Positions 44,915 through 54,092 of a stretch of 61,703 nt of DNA are shown here, piece by piece. The notes beneath the pieces are model-generated. The model searched no databases, was not told where the DNA came from, and saw only the letters and a program-made list of their open reading frames with translations. A program made the position numbers and the translations under genes. Every line of letters begins with the position of its first letter. Position 1 is the first letter of the stretch. The DNA is from an uncultured Dorea sp. GTDB lineage: Bacteria; Bacillota; Clostridia; Lachnospirales; Lachnospiraceae. The stretch is taken from assembly GCA_910584575.1 (NCBI GenBank), contig CAJUBG010000018.1, forward strand, positions 1-61,703. Direction: 5' to 3'.

Positions 44915-46099
44915 ATGTCAACAAACTACGATTTATTACTTGAGAAAATCAGAGCCCTGTGCATGGATTACAAATGGGCGGAAATGTTTGTAAAAAAATT
45001 AAAAGACGATGAGAATGCTTTCCCTGTTGTCAGCGAGACTCAGAAAAAATGGGCGATGGAGAGGGGATTTTATCCTGGCCGTATTGAGCTATATGGTTTG
45101 AATGAAGAAAATTATATGGATTATGTACCAGATTATCAGTACTTTATGCTTCATCCTATGAACAACCATTTCCTTAAGTGGCTGGACAAGACTACATTAA
45201 AGTATGTCCTTAACAGTAATGACTGCGAAGATACAATGCCGGATTACTATGTCTATGTAGAAAATGCTCTGTGTGGCGGAAGATTTACATATTTGATGGA
45301 TTGTCCAGAAGATATACCAAAGGATAAAGATTTTCTATGGAAGCTTCTTAAGAAACAGAAGGTTCTTGCCTTGAAGCCTAACTCCGGAACATCCGGAGGT
45401 CTTGGATTTATTAAGCTAGAGCTTCGCGATGAAGGAATCTATGAGAATAATAAGCTGATTAGCATGGAACGATTTGAAAAAATCAGGGATACTATACGCA
45501 ATTATATTATTACAGAGTATGTACATCAGCATCACGACCTTGCAAAAGTTTGGCCGGATAGTGAATGTACTTTGCGGATAATTATGTGCAAAGACCCGGC
45601 AGAAGATAAATATGCACCTGCAACATGGTCGTGCGCGGTTTCTTATGCGAGATTCGGAACTTCTGTCAATGGCGGCGCCAGCAACCTTTCTTCCGGCGGG
45701 GTAGGCGTAGGGTTCGATTTTGAGACTGGCAGATATAAGGATTTCTGTATTCGTTATAAAAGGTACACTTCGGACGGAATCTGGAGGTTGGATAAGCATC
45801 CGGATACAAAGGCAGAGTGGAGAACGAAGGGACTGCCAAATTGGACATATGTGCAAAAGAAGGTAAAAGATATTTGTCAGCAAGTATCTTCTCTTGATTA
45901 TATGGGACTTGATATTATCATCACCGAAGAAGGTATGAAGCTCTGTGAGATTAATTCACATCCGGCAATTGACTATGAACAGGTTATGTGCGGACCGACT
46001 CTTTCCTGTCCGAAAGTAAAAGCTTTTTTTGAGTGCAAAGGTCTTAGAGATTTTCACGGAAAAGATTTCTATCAGGCATATATCGAGAGTCAGGAATAG
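44915..46099 (+). CDS. Sugar-transfer-associated ATP-grasp protein, second copy
   Basis: This 394-residue protein is a diverged paralogue of its upstream neighbour. It has LALKPNSGTSGGLGFIKLEL for the ATP loop, LRIIMCKDPAEDKYAPATWS, GGASNLSSGGVGVGFDFETG and the metal site DYMGLDIIITEEGMKLCEIN. Aromatic residues are frequent in its N-terminal 120 residues (YPGRIELYGLNEENYMDYVP). A GGAGGG site precedes the ATG. Two such genes ahead of the initiating transferase imply two ligation steps or a two-substrate decoration. Confidence 0.82.
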   Translation: MSTNYDLLLEKIRALCMDYKWAEMFVKKLKDDENAFPVVSETQKKWAMERGFYPGRIELYGLNEENYMDYVPDYQYFMLHPMNNHFLKWLDKTTLKYVLNSNDCEDTMPDYYVYVENALCGGRFTYLMDCPEDIPKDKDFLWKLLKKQKVLALKPNSGTSGGLGFIKLELRDEGIYENNKLISMERFEKIRDTIRNYIITEYVHQHHDLAKVWPDSECTLRIIMCKDPAEDKYAPATWSCAVSYARFGTSVNGGASNLSSGGVGVGFDFETGRYKDFCIRYKRYTSDGIWRLDKHPDTKAEWRTKGLPNWTYVQKKVKDICQQVSSLDYMGLDIIITEEGMKLCEINSHPAIDYEQVMCGPTLSCPKVKAFFECKGLRDFHGKDFYQAYIESQE

Positions 46100-46114
46100 A
46101 CAATAGAGAGGAAA

Positions 46115-46855
46115 ATGAATATGTTTGCAGCTCCTTATGACGATCAGGCAGTCCATACAGAAATTCCTCATCCGAGGAAAACAATATATTCAAAGTACAT
46201 AAAGAGGGTGGTGGATGTGGTTGTAAGTGGTAGTGCAATCATTGTTCTTAGTCCATTGCTGTTTATCATATGCATATTGGAATTAATATTCCACGGAAAG
46301 CCTGTTTTTTACATTGATCAAAGACCAGGTTTAAACGGAGAAATATTTGGATTGTATAAGTTTCGTTCAATGTCCAATGCCTGTGATGAAAATGGTATGC
46401 TACTGCATCCAAGCAAACGTATTACTCCGTTTGGCCGTATTTTACGCCGAACTTCTCTGGATGAGCTGGCAGGTCTTTTTAATATTCTTAATGGAACGAT
46501 GTCTGTCATTGGCCCTCGTCCTCTGATGAAGGATTATCTTCCCCTGTATAATGAAAGGCATAAATATCGCCATGCAGTACGTCCAGGTTTGGCTTGTTGG
46601 AAGGTAGGAGGTTCAGATAAGCTGACTTCAGTTACATGGACATGGAATGCACAGTTCGAGAGCGATATCTATTATGTTGAACATGTCAGTTTCCTTCTTG
46701 ATGTATGGATGGTTTTGAAGACAATAAAAATTATGTTTACAAAGAGTGAGATGAGAACGAATTCTGATCGAATTAAATTCGACGGAACGAATCTACTTGA
46801 AACCAGACCAAGACATGAGATTGTTGGTGAGCATGAGAAAAGAGAAATATCATGA
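46115..46855 (+). CDS. Initiating sugar transferase (polyprenyl-phosphate phosphoglycosyl transferase)
   Basis: This 246-residue monotopic phosphoglycosyl transferase of the WbaP/PglC superfamily has a re-entrant N-terminal helix (KRVVDVVVSGSAIIVLSPLL), QRPGLNGEIFGLYKFRSM, the catalytic Asp-Glu in RRTSLDELAGLFNILNGTMS and IGPRPLMKDYLPLYNERH. It moves a sugar phosphate from a nucleotide sugar to undecaprenyl phosphate and so starts the repeat unit. It lacks the extra membrane domain of WbaP. Its end overlaps the polymerase gene by 4 bp (ATGA). Confidence 0.94.
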   Translation: MNMFAAPYDDQAVHTEIPHPRKTIYSKYIKRVVDVVVSGSAIIVLSPLLFIICILELIFHGKPVFYIDQRPGLNGEIFGLYKFRSMSNACDENGMLLHPSKRITPFGRILRRTSLDELAGLFNILNGTMSVIGPRPLMKDYLPLYNERHKYRHAVRPGLACWKVGGSDKLTSVTWTWNAQFESDIYYVEHVSFLLDVWMVLKTIKIMFTKSEMRTNSDRIKFDGTNLLETRPRHEIVGEHEKREIS

Positions 46856-48081
46856 AAAATTCAAACCTATTAAAAATGAGACACACCAGGATATTAAGTG
46901 TTCTGTTTTTTATAATGGCTTTTAATAATGGATTGGCCATATATCATGGAGACACTACATTGGCGTGGTGGATCTTCAGGTCTGTGGTAATAGGGGTAGG
47001 ATATTTTTGCACCCTATTATGTGTATTAGGAACGTTTTTCTCACCCCGTAAAAATAATATGGGATATACCACCGAAGATTTTGTCGCGATTATTATACCA
47101 GTCATATACTTTCTTGTAATTTTGATTTCTGATAGTGATGGAAACTTCAGCTTTTTCTTCTTATTGTTGGTAAGAGCGTCAGGGATGGCTCTGTTTTTGA
47201 TAGCTGACAAAGAATGTAAGATTCAGACGTTTCAACTGTATAAAATGTCCATTGTAATAATGGCGGCAATAGGAATCTTGATTTATTGGGCCCATATTCT
47301 TTCTATTCCTTTGCCACACAGGGTTGTCCCATATTACTCAGTGGTGGGGGCAGGTAATTATTATGACTATTTCTTTAATTATGTTTATGTTTCAAGAACA
47401 GGCTTTACCAGACTCTGTGGGTTGTTTAATGAACCGGGTTACTTTGGAACGATATTAGCTTTTATTCTTTGTGCGGATGGAATTAATTTAAAGAAAGCAG
47501 AGAATATAATCATGATTATCGCAGGATGCTTTACATTTTCCTTTGCTTTTTTTGCATTATTAATCGTCTATTTGATTTTGTCGAGTTACAAGAAGCCCAA
47601 ATTAATGGTTTTCTTGATTGTATTGCTGCTAGTAATGGTATACATTGTTCCGAATATTCAATTTAGCAATCATAATGTCGCCAAATTGGTTTCACGGTTT
47701 TATTCACTTGATAGCAGTCTCCAATCAAGGACAAGACCGACATTTGACGCGCTATTCTCCAGATGGGAGGACAGCAATAAGATCTGGTTTGGGTATGGCC
47801 ATGGATATGGTAAATCCATAGATCCGGACGGAAGTTCTTCTTATAAGTCATATTTTGTTGATTATGGGATTGTAGGATTTATTATGTTATTTTTGCCATT
47901 ATTCATTTATTCGTTTCGTAAAGCGGGAAGGAATCTTAAAGCAGTTTTTTATACAGTTGTATTTTTTGTGAGTATATATCAGAGACCCAATGTGTTTACA
48001 ATATTATACTTTGTTGTTTTGTTTGGCGGAATCGAATATATATGCTCTCAACAGACAAGGAGGAAGAATTATGAGACTTGA
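46852..48081 (+). CDS. wzy: O-antigen/capsule polymerase, Wzy-like
   Basis: This is a 409-residue membrane protein with about ten to twelve hydrophobic segments. A large extracytoplasmic stretch (VSRTGFTRLCGLFNEPGYFG) contains the R-x-x-G-x-F-x-E-P pattern common in Wzy/EpsG-like polymerases, and a second loop holds SLQSRTRPTFDALFSRW and GYGHGYGKS. It should polymerise flipped repeat units of the second polysaccharide. It overlaps the next gene by 11 bp. Confidence 0.85.
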   Translation: MKNSNLLKMRHTRILSVLFFIMAFNNGLAIYHGDTTLAWWIFRSVVIGVGYFCTLLCVLGTFFSPRKNNMGYTTEDFVAIIIPVIYFLVILISDSDGNFSFFFLLLVRASGMALFLIADKECKIQTFQLYKMSIVIMAAIGILIYWAHILSIPLPHRVVPYYSVVGAGNYYDYFFNYVYVSRTGFTRLCGLFNEPGYFGTILAFILCADGINLKKAENIIMIIAGCFTFSFAFFALLIVYLILSSYKKPKLMVFLIVLLLVMVYIVPNIQFSNHNVAKLVSRFYSLDSSLQSRTRPTFDALFSRWEDSNKIWFGYGHGYGKSIDPDGSSSYKSYFVDYGIVGFIMLFLPLFIYSFRKAGRNLKAVFYTVVFFVSIYQRPNVFTILYFVVLFGGIEYICSQQTRRKNYET

Positions 48082-48478
48082 TGGTATCGATACATATTAC
48101 AGCAGTGAAAATCGGTTAATGGCTCTCGTGATTCATCCAACCTTTCACAAGGAGGGTATTTCATTTCTGACTGACGATGGCCAATTTCAGCAGGTAGCGT
48201 ATATGCAGCATCCAAGAGGACATGAGATTTCCGCGCATTATCATAACAAGATCCCGCGTTCTGTGGATTATACATGTGAAACACTTATTATTCGTAAAGG
48301 AATTTTGTTAGTTGACTTGTACGAGGATGAAAAGCCGATATACTCCTTTAAACTTAAGGCAGGGGATATCCTTACATTGTTCTTTGGAGGCCATGGCTTC
48401 AAAGTGCTTGAATCCGTTGAAATGATTGAAATCAAGCAGGGGCCGTTTGTAGGGCCGGAAGATAAAACAAGGTTTTAG
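48071..48478 (+). CDS. Small cupin-like protein
   Basis: This 135-residue protein has the jelly-roll spacing of a cupin: HPRGHEISAHYHN near residues 52-64 supplies the His cluster, and GDILTLFFGGHGFKVLES the second motif. I start at ATG 48071, with GGAGGA 6 bp upstream, rather than at the open extension into the polymerase gene. Similar small cupins occur in capsule loci and may act as sugar isomerases or regulators. The function is not known. Confidence 0.75.
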   Translation: MRLDGIDTYYSSENRLMALVIHPTFHKEGISFLTDDGQFQQVAYMQHPRGHEISAHYHNKIPRSVDYTCETLIIRKGILLVDLYEDEKPIYSFKLKAGDILTLFFGGHGFKVLESVEMIEIKQGPFVGPEDKTRF

Positions 48479-48495
48479 GGGAGGATGAGGGAAAA

Positions 48496-49620
48496 ATGAA
48501 TATACCTGTAAATACGCCTGTATTTAACGGTAATGAGAAGAAATATCTTATGGATTGTATTGATACAGGATGGATTTCTTCCGCAGGAGAGTATATTGAA
48601 AAATTTGAGACTAAAATGGCACAGGTGGTTGGACAGAAGTACGGCATAGCCGTTTCAAATGGCACGGCAGCGTTGGAGTCAGCAATACTTGCATTAAATC
48701 TTGAAAAAGGTTCAGAGGTTATCCTCCCTGATTTTACCATTATTTCCTGTGTTCAGGCAATTGTGAAGGCAGGGCTTGTTCCTGTACCTGTTGACTGTAC
48801 TTGGGATACCTGGAATCTTGATGTTACGAAGGTTGAAGAAAAAATCAGTGATAACACTAAGGCTATTATGGTTGTTCATATATATGGCCTTCCCGTCGAT
48901 ATGGAACCTATATGGGCATTGGCAAATAAGTATCATCTTTTTGTAATTGAGGATGCGGCTGAAGCCCATGGACTGGCTTATAGAGGGAAACAGTGCGGCG
49001 GGCTTGGAGATATCAGTGTTTTTAGCTTTTTTCCCAACAAGCATATTACCACCGGAGAAGGCGGCATGGTTCTAACAAGCCAGGATGAGTTTTATGCACG
49101 TGCGGTAAAGGTAAGAAACCTTTTCTTTGACTCGGAACGAAGATATATTCATGAAGAATTCGGCAGTAATTTCCGTATGACGAATATTCAGGCGGCTATT
49201 GGTCTGGCACAGCTTGAACAGCTTGAGAAAACAGTTGTCAAAAAGAGAGAGATTGGCAGTTTCTATCAGGAAGAATTAAGTGGAATTGATGCGATTCAGC
49301 TTCCTGTTCCAAAGACGGAGTATGCAGATAATATTTACTGGGTATTCGGTATTGTACTTAGAGACCCTGACCTGCCGGCGGATGTTGTAATGAATAAACT
49401 TGGCGAAAAGGGAATAGGAACAAGGCATTTCTTTTATCCGATTCACAGGCAGCCTGCTCTGATAAAGGAAGGATGCTGTGAAGATAAATTCCTTGAGGAT
49501 GAGCAGTTTGCAAACGCAAATTACATTTGTGAGCATGGATTTTATATTCCTAGCGGACTTGGCCTGACTTTTGACGAGCAGCGCTATGTGGTCCAAGCAA
49601 TACGTTCTATATTTATTTAG
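48496..49620 (+). CDS. per: GDP-perosamine synthase-like aminotransferase
   Basis: This 374-residue DegT/DnrJ aminotransferase closely follows known GDP-perosamine synthases in layout: TGWISSAGEYIEKFE, AVSNGTAALESAILAL, VIEDAAEAHGLAYRGK and PLP Lys182 in FSFFPNKHITTGEGGM, then FGSNFRMTNIQAAIGLAQLE. The enzyme aminates GDP-4-keto-6-deoxymannose at C4 with glutamate. The product of Gmd, encoded at 50761, is exactly that substrate, and ManC and ManA are also here, so GDP-perosamine is the likely product. Confidence 0.87.
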   Translation: MNIPVNTPVFNGNEKKYLMDCIDTGWISSAGEYIEKFETKMAQVVGQKYGIAVSNGTAALESAILALNLEKGSEVILPDFTIISCVQAIVKAGLVPVPVDCTWDTWNLDVTKVEEKISDNTKAIMVVHIYGLPVDMEPIWALANKYHLFVIEDAAEAHGLAYRGKQCGGLGDISVFSFFPNKHITTGEGGMVLTSQDEFYARAVKVRNLFFDSERRYIHEEFGSNFRMTNIQAAIGLAQLEQLEKTVVKKREIGSFYQEELSGIDAIQLPVPKTEYADNIYWVFGIVLRDPDLPADVVMNKLGEKGIGTRHFFYPIHRQPALIKEGCCEDKFLEDEQFANANYICEHGFYIPSGLGLTFDEQRYVVQAIRSIFI

Positions 49621-49639
49621 CACATCAGGGAGGCTTGAT

Positions 49640-50737
49640 ATGAGGCTGAAAAGAAGGATTAGACAGATACCTGGATGGATTCGCGCTCTGTTTAGATATA
49701 TAAAAAGAAAGAAATATATGTATTTCCCAAAGGAGAAAAAGGATATGCATGTGAATATTATCATAGCATCGAAGGAAAAAAGCTGGATTCTGGGGAAATT
49801 TGCGAGCTGTGTATTGGACGAATTGCAAAGAATGGGAGTCAAGGCAGCAATTTCCGACAGATTTGATTCTAATGCTGATATTAACCATTTTTTTACGCCT
49901 AATATTACAGATAAAGCAGATAGGAACACCACTTTCATGATAACGCACGTAGATACGGCACTGAAATTAGAGCAGATAAAGAATGCAGTATCCAAAGGCG
50001 CGGTTGGTATATGCATGTCGAAGGAAACCAGGGACAGACTAATTGCGAATGGAGTTTTAGCCAATCGTGTTTGCTATATCAATCCAGCTCAGGATGGTCA
50101 AATAAAGCCCAGAAAAGTGATATTAGGTATCACTCATCGCGTTTATAAGGATAACCGGAAGCGGGAAACCATGCTTATTGATATTTTTAAGCAGGTCAAT
50201 ACTGAACTTTTTAAGCTTGTGATCATGGGGGCTGGTTGGGAGGATGTGATTTCTGCTCTCTCAAAGTTAGGGCTTGAAGTGGAGTATTATCCGGAATTTG
50301 ACAAGGAGAAATACAATGAATTAATGGTTAATCTTGATTTTTACTGTTACTTTGGATTTGATGAAGGTTCAATGGGCTATTTGGATGCTGTCGCTGCGGG
50401 AGTCGGAACAATCGTTACGCCTCAGGGGTATCATTTGGACACAAAAGCCGAAATTACGTATTCTGTAAATACGGTTGAAGATGTGGTGGATGCCCTGAAT
50501 GAGATTGGAGCTAAAAGAGAGCAAAGTATCCAGTTTGCACGCACCTGGACATGGAATGCCTATGCTTTAAAGCATCTTGAATTGTGGAAATATTTGCTTC
50601 AGGCAGAGCCGATGGAATCGATTTTGAAAACCAGAGGCTTGTATATTGATGGAATATATTCATTGTTGCTGGATAACATTCGGGATTCGATTCCTTTTAC
50701 AACACTTGTTGGAAGGTCTATTGATTCCGCAGATTAA
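49640..50737 (+). CDS. GT-B glycosyltransferase (family 4-like)
   Basis: This is a 365-residue protein with a basic N-terminus (RLKRRIRQIPGWIRALFRYI) likely to lie on the membrane. The donor domain shows KVILGITHRVYKDNRKRETM and a late YFGFDEGSMGYLDAVAAGVG, where Glu and Gly-rich turns fit the GT4 EX7E region. I start at ATG 49640, with GGGAGG 6 bp upstream. The frame is open further up but would run into the aminotransferase gene. It may transfer perosamine or the next sugar. Confidence 0.8.
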   Translation: MRLKRRIRQIPGWIRALFRYIKRKKYMYFPKEKKDMHVNIIIASKEKSWILGKFASCVLDELQRMGVKAAISDRFDSNADINHFFTPNITDKADRNTTFMITHVDTALKLEQIKNAVSKGAVGICMSKETRDRLIANGVLANRVCYINPAQDGQIKPRKVILGITHRVYKDNRKRETMLIDIFKQVNTELFKLVIMGAGWEDVISALSKLGLEVEYYPEFDKEKYNELMVNLDFYCYFGFDEGSMGYLDAVAAGVGTIVTPQGYHLDTKAEITYSVNTVEDVVDALNEIGAKREQSIQFARTWTWNAYALKHLELWKYLLQAEPMESILKTRGLYIDGIYSLLLDNIRDSIPFTTLVGRSIDSAD

Positions 50738-50760
50738 ACGATAGTTAATAGGTGGTTATT

Positions 50761-51804
50761 ATGATGAAAAAGAGCGCTTTTATTACCGGAGTCAGCGGTC
50801 AGGATGGTTCCTTTCTTTCTGAATTTTTGCTTGAAAAAGGATATGACGTACATGGATTAGTAAGAAGGACATCTACAGAAAAGAAGGAAAGGATTGATCA
50901 TCTTTGTGGAAATCCTGATTTCCATCTTCACTATGGGGACATGACGGACTCTTTAAGCCTTGTACGGATCATACAGAAGATAAAACCAGATGAAATCTAC
51001 AATCTCGCAGCCCAGAGTCATGTCCATGTCTCATTTGATATACCAGAGTTTACTGCAAATGCGGACGGTATTGGAACTTTACGCATTTTGGAGGCGGTCA
51101 GACTTTGCGGTCTGGAAAAAACCTGCAGAATTTATCAGGCGTCTACATCCGAGCTTTATGGCAAGGTTGAAGAATGTCCTCAAAATGAGAAAACACCATT
51201 CCATCCGTATAGTCCTTATGCAGTTTCCAAACAATATGCATTTTGGATTACGAAGGAGTACCGCGAAGCATATGGCATGTTTGCCAGCAATGGAATACTG
51301 TTTAATCATGAATCAGAACGCCGTGGTGAAACTTTCGTAACACGGAAGATTACCATTGCTGCTGCGAAAATTGCTCTTGGCATGCAAGAAAAGCTATATC
51401 TGGGAAATCTGTCCAGTTTACGTGACTGGGGATATGCTAAGGATTACGTTGAATGTATGTGGATGATTCTTCAGCACAGTGAGCCGGATGACTTTGTGAT
51501 TGCTACAGGTAAACAATATAGTGTCAGGGATTTTACCACCTTCGCATTCCGGCATGTTGGAATTGACCTTAAATGGCAAGGGGAAGGTGTGATGGAAAAA
51601 GGAGTAGATAAGGATACTGGCCGTGTGGTTGTGGAAGTATCGCCTGAATTCTTTCGTCCTACGGATGTTGTAAATCTATGGGGAGATCCCACAAAAGCCG
51701 AGACTGTCCTGGGATGGAATCCGAAGAAAACATCCCTGGAAAAACTTGTAAGCATCATGGTCAAGAACGACTATGATTATTGGAAAAATATAAATCTGGA
51801 GTAG
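50761..51804 (+). CDS. gmd: GDP-mannose 4,6-dehydratase
   Basis: This ~347-residue extended SDR converts GDP-mannose to GDP-4-keto-6-deoxymannose. It shows FITGVSGQDGSFLSEFLLEK (NADP loop), VHGLVRRTSTEKKERIDHL, NLAAQSHVHVSFDIPEF, the active-site QASTSELYGK and YSPYAVSKQYAFWI with the YxxxK pair, and FNHESERRGETFVTRKIT, all typical of Gmd. AGGTGG lies upstream of both ATG 50761 and ATG 50764; either could be used. It feeds the perosamine synthase two genes upstream. Confidence 0.95.
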   Translation: MMKKSAFITGVSGQDGSFLSEFLLEKGYDVHGLVRRTSTEKKERIDHLCGNPDFHLHYGDMTDSLSLVRIIQKIKPDEIYNLAAQSHVHVSFDIPEFTANADGIGTLRILEAVRLCGLEKTCRIYQASTSELYGKVEECPQNEKTPFHPYSPYAVSKQYAFWITKEYREAYGMFASNGILFNHESERRGETFVTRKITIAAAKIALGMQEKLYLGNLSSLRDWGYAKDYVECMWMILQHSEPDDFVIATGKQYSVRDFTTFAFRHVGIDLKWQGEGVMEKGVDKDTGRVVVEVSPEFFRPTDVVNLWGDPTKAETVLGWNPKKTSLEKLVSIMVKNDYDYWKNINLE

Positions 51805-51811
51805 AGTTGAA

Positions 51812-53137
51812 ATGAATATTATTTTACTTTCGGGTGGGTCAGGAAAACGGCTCTGGCCGTTATCGAATGATATCAGATCAAAGCAATTTATTAAGATTTT
51901 TAAAACCGAAAACGGATATGAGTCTATGGTACAGCGTATGTATGGACAGCTCAGGAGAGTTGATGCTGATTGTACAGTGACCATTGCAACATCAAAATCA
52001 CAGATTTCTTCCATACATAATCAGTTGGATGAAAACGTTGGTATATCGGTTGAGCCATGCAGACGGGATACATTTCCGGCGATTGCTCTTGCCACTGCAT
52101 ATCTTCATGATATTCAAGGAGTATCAAAAAGTGAAGCGGTGGTTGTATGTCCTGTTGACCCTTATGTAAAGGATGATTATTTTGAAGCGCTGAAAACTCT
52201 CGGTGAACAGGCAAAAAGAGGAGAAGCCAATCTTATTCTGATGGGGATTGAACCTGGCTATCCCTCCGAAAAATATGGGTATATTATTCCGGAAACAGAC
52301 GAACCGGTTAGCAAGGTCTCTGATTTTAAAGAAAAACCAGATTTGGCAAGTGCTGAAAAATATATTTCAGAAGGCGCTCTGTGGAATGGCGGAGTGTTTG
52401 CATACAAACTTAAATATGTACTTGATATCGCGGAGAGAATTTTTGGTACAAGCAGCTATACACAGTTGTATTCAAGATATGACACTCTGGATAAAATCAG
52501 TTTTGATTATGCGGTTGTAGAAAAAGAAGATATGATTCAGGTTATAAGATTCGCTGGCCAGTGGGTTGATATCGGCTCATGGAATACATTGACCGAGGCA
52601 ATGAGTGAAAATATCATCGGAGATGCAATGATGGATGAAGCATGTGAAAATGTCCATATCATTAATGAATTGGATGTTCCGATTCTTGCTATGGGCGTAA
52701 AGAATGTTGTTATTTCTGCGAGTCCGGATGGAATCCTTGTCTCTGATAAAGACAGATCCTGCTATCTTAAGGAATATGTTGAAGCTCGTGACAGAGAGGC
52801 AATGTTTGCAGAAAAATCATGGGGTTCTTTTCGCGTTATAGATGCAGAAAAAGATTGTCTGACGATTAAAGTGGTCATTAAGCCAGGAGATTATATGAAT
52901 TATCACAGTCATGATTTTCGTGATGAAGTATGGGTAGTCGTCAGCGGCAGAGGGAAAACCATTGTGGATGGCATGGAACAATATATATCTGCCGGTGATG
53001 TCATCACGATGAAGGCCGGGTGCAGGCACACCGTTATAGCGAAAACGGAGCTTAAACTGGTTGAAGTGCAGATAGGTAAGGAGATAACTGTTCATGATAA
53101 GCGAAAATATGCCTTTTCGGTTGAAGCCTGCCGGTAA
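51812..53137 (+). CDS. manC: Mannose-1-phosphate guanylyltransferase / type II phosphomannose isomerase
   Basis: This is a 441-residue two-domain enzyme. The N-terminal nucleotidyltransferase has LLSGGSGKRLWPLSNDIRSK and VCPVDPYVKDDYF, with FKEKPDLASAEKYISEG and WNGGVFAYKL. The C-terminal cupin (SWGSFRVIDAEKDCLTIKVV; NYHSHDFRDEVWVVVSGRGK) is the phosphomannose isomerase-like part. It makes GDP-mannose from mannose-1-phosphate. Its last 44 bp overlap manA. Confidence 0.94.
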   Translation: MNIILLSGGSGKRLWPLSNDIRSKQFIKIFKTENGYESMVQRMYGQLRRVDADCTVTIATSKSQISSIHNQLDENVGISVEPCRRDTFPAIALATAYLHDIQGVSKSEAVVVCPVDPYVKDDYFEALKTLGEQAKRGEANLILMGIEPGYPSEKYGYIIPETDEPVSKVSDFKEKPDLASAEKYISEGALWNGGVFAYKLKYVLDIAERIFGTSSYTQLYSRYDTLDKISFDYAVVEKEDMIQVIRFAGQWVDIGSWNTLTEAMSENIIGDAMMDEACENVHIINELDVPILAMGVKNVVISASPDGILVSDKDRSCYLKEYVEARDREAMFAEKSWGSFRVIDAEKDCLTIKVVIKPGDYMNYHSHDFRDEVWVVVSGRGKTIVDGMEQYISAGDVITMKAGCRHTVIAKTELKLVEVQIGKEITVHDKRKYAFSVEACR

Positions 53138-54083
53138 GGATTATCTCTGGGGCGGAGAACGGTTGAATGATGATTTTGCGAAGGGAATCGCTCTGCATCC
53201 GCTGGCAGAAACATGGGAATGCTCCACACATCCACATGGTATCAGCATTGTAGACAGCGGAAGATTCAAAGATAGGCTTTTGAGTGAGGTGCTAAGAGAG
53301 CACCCTGAATTCCTGGGAAAACATGCTGAGGGAAAAAAGAATTTTCCTGTACTCATTAAGCTAATTGATGCAAAAAAAGATCTTTCCGTTCAAGTCCATC
53401 CTGATGATCAATATGCATTTAAATATGAGAATGGCCAAAACGGTAAAACCGAATTTTGGTATGTACTCGATGCGGTTAGAGATGCCCATATCATTTATGG
53501 ACTTCACCATGACAGTGACAGAAATACGATAAGACAAAGTATTGAGGACGGAACCTTTGAATATTATCTTCAAAAGATTCCTGTAAAGCAGGATGATTTG
53601 TTTCTGATTAGAGCAGGAACAATACATGCGATTGGTGCGGGAACACTTGTAGCTGAAATTCAGCAGTCTTCAGACCTCACATACAGATTGTATGACTATA
53701 ACAGGGAAGATAAAAATGCACAAAAGAGGGAGCTGCACATCAAAAAGGCATTGGAGGTGGCAGATTTGAAGGCTATGGAAGAACCTCAGCAGCCAATGCG
53801 AGTATTGAATTATTCCGCTGGGTGTGCGGTAGAGCTTCTCGCAAGATGTGAGTATTTCCAGGTGGAAAGAGTGCTGATTAATACTGAGCGAATCAGGTCA
53901 ATGGTTAGCTATCAGACAGACGACCTTTCCTTCAAAGTTCTTCTTTGTGTAGGCGGGTGTGGGATTGTAGGGTTTGATAATCAGAGTTTACCTTTTTTTA
54001 GAGGAGATTGTATTTTTGTTCCTGCAAATTCAGCCGAGTTAAAATTACATGGAAGGGCGCAACTATTAAGTGTTAGCTGTTGA
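53094..54083 (+). CDS. manA: Mannose-6-phosphate isomerase, class I
   Basis: This 329-residue zinc enzyme interconverts fructose-6-phosphate and mannose-6-phosphate. Characteristic segments are GKDYLWGGERLNDDF, AETWECSTHPHG, PVLIKLIDAKKDLSVQVHPD with the metal-binding QVHP, GKTEFWYVLDA, and GTIHAIGAGTLVAEIQQSSD. ATG 53094 has AAGGAG 11 bp upstream, inside manC, so translation is coupled. The cupin half of ManC may duplicate the activity. Confidence 0.94.
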   Translation: MISENMPFRLKPAGKDYLWGGERLNDDFAKGIALHPLAETWECSTHPHGISIVDSGRFKDRLLSEVLREHPEFLGKHAEGKKNFPVLIKLIDAKKDLSVQVHPDDQYAFKYENGQNGKTEFWYVLDAVRDAHIIYGLHHDSDRNTIRQSIEDGTFEYYLQKIPVKQDDLFLIRAGTIHAIGAGTLVAEIQQSSDLTYRLYDYNREDKNAQKRELHIKKALEVADLKAMEEPQQPMRVLNYSAGCAVELLARCEYFQVERVLINTERIRSMVSYQTDDLSFKVLLCVGGCGIVGFDNQSLPFFRGDCIFVPANSAELKLHGRAQLLSVSC

Positions 54084-54092
54084 GGAAATATT

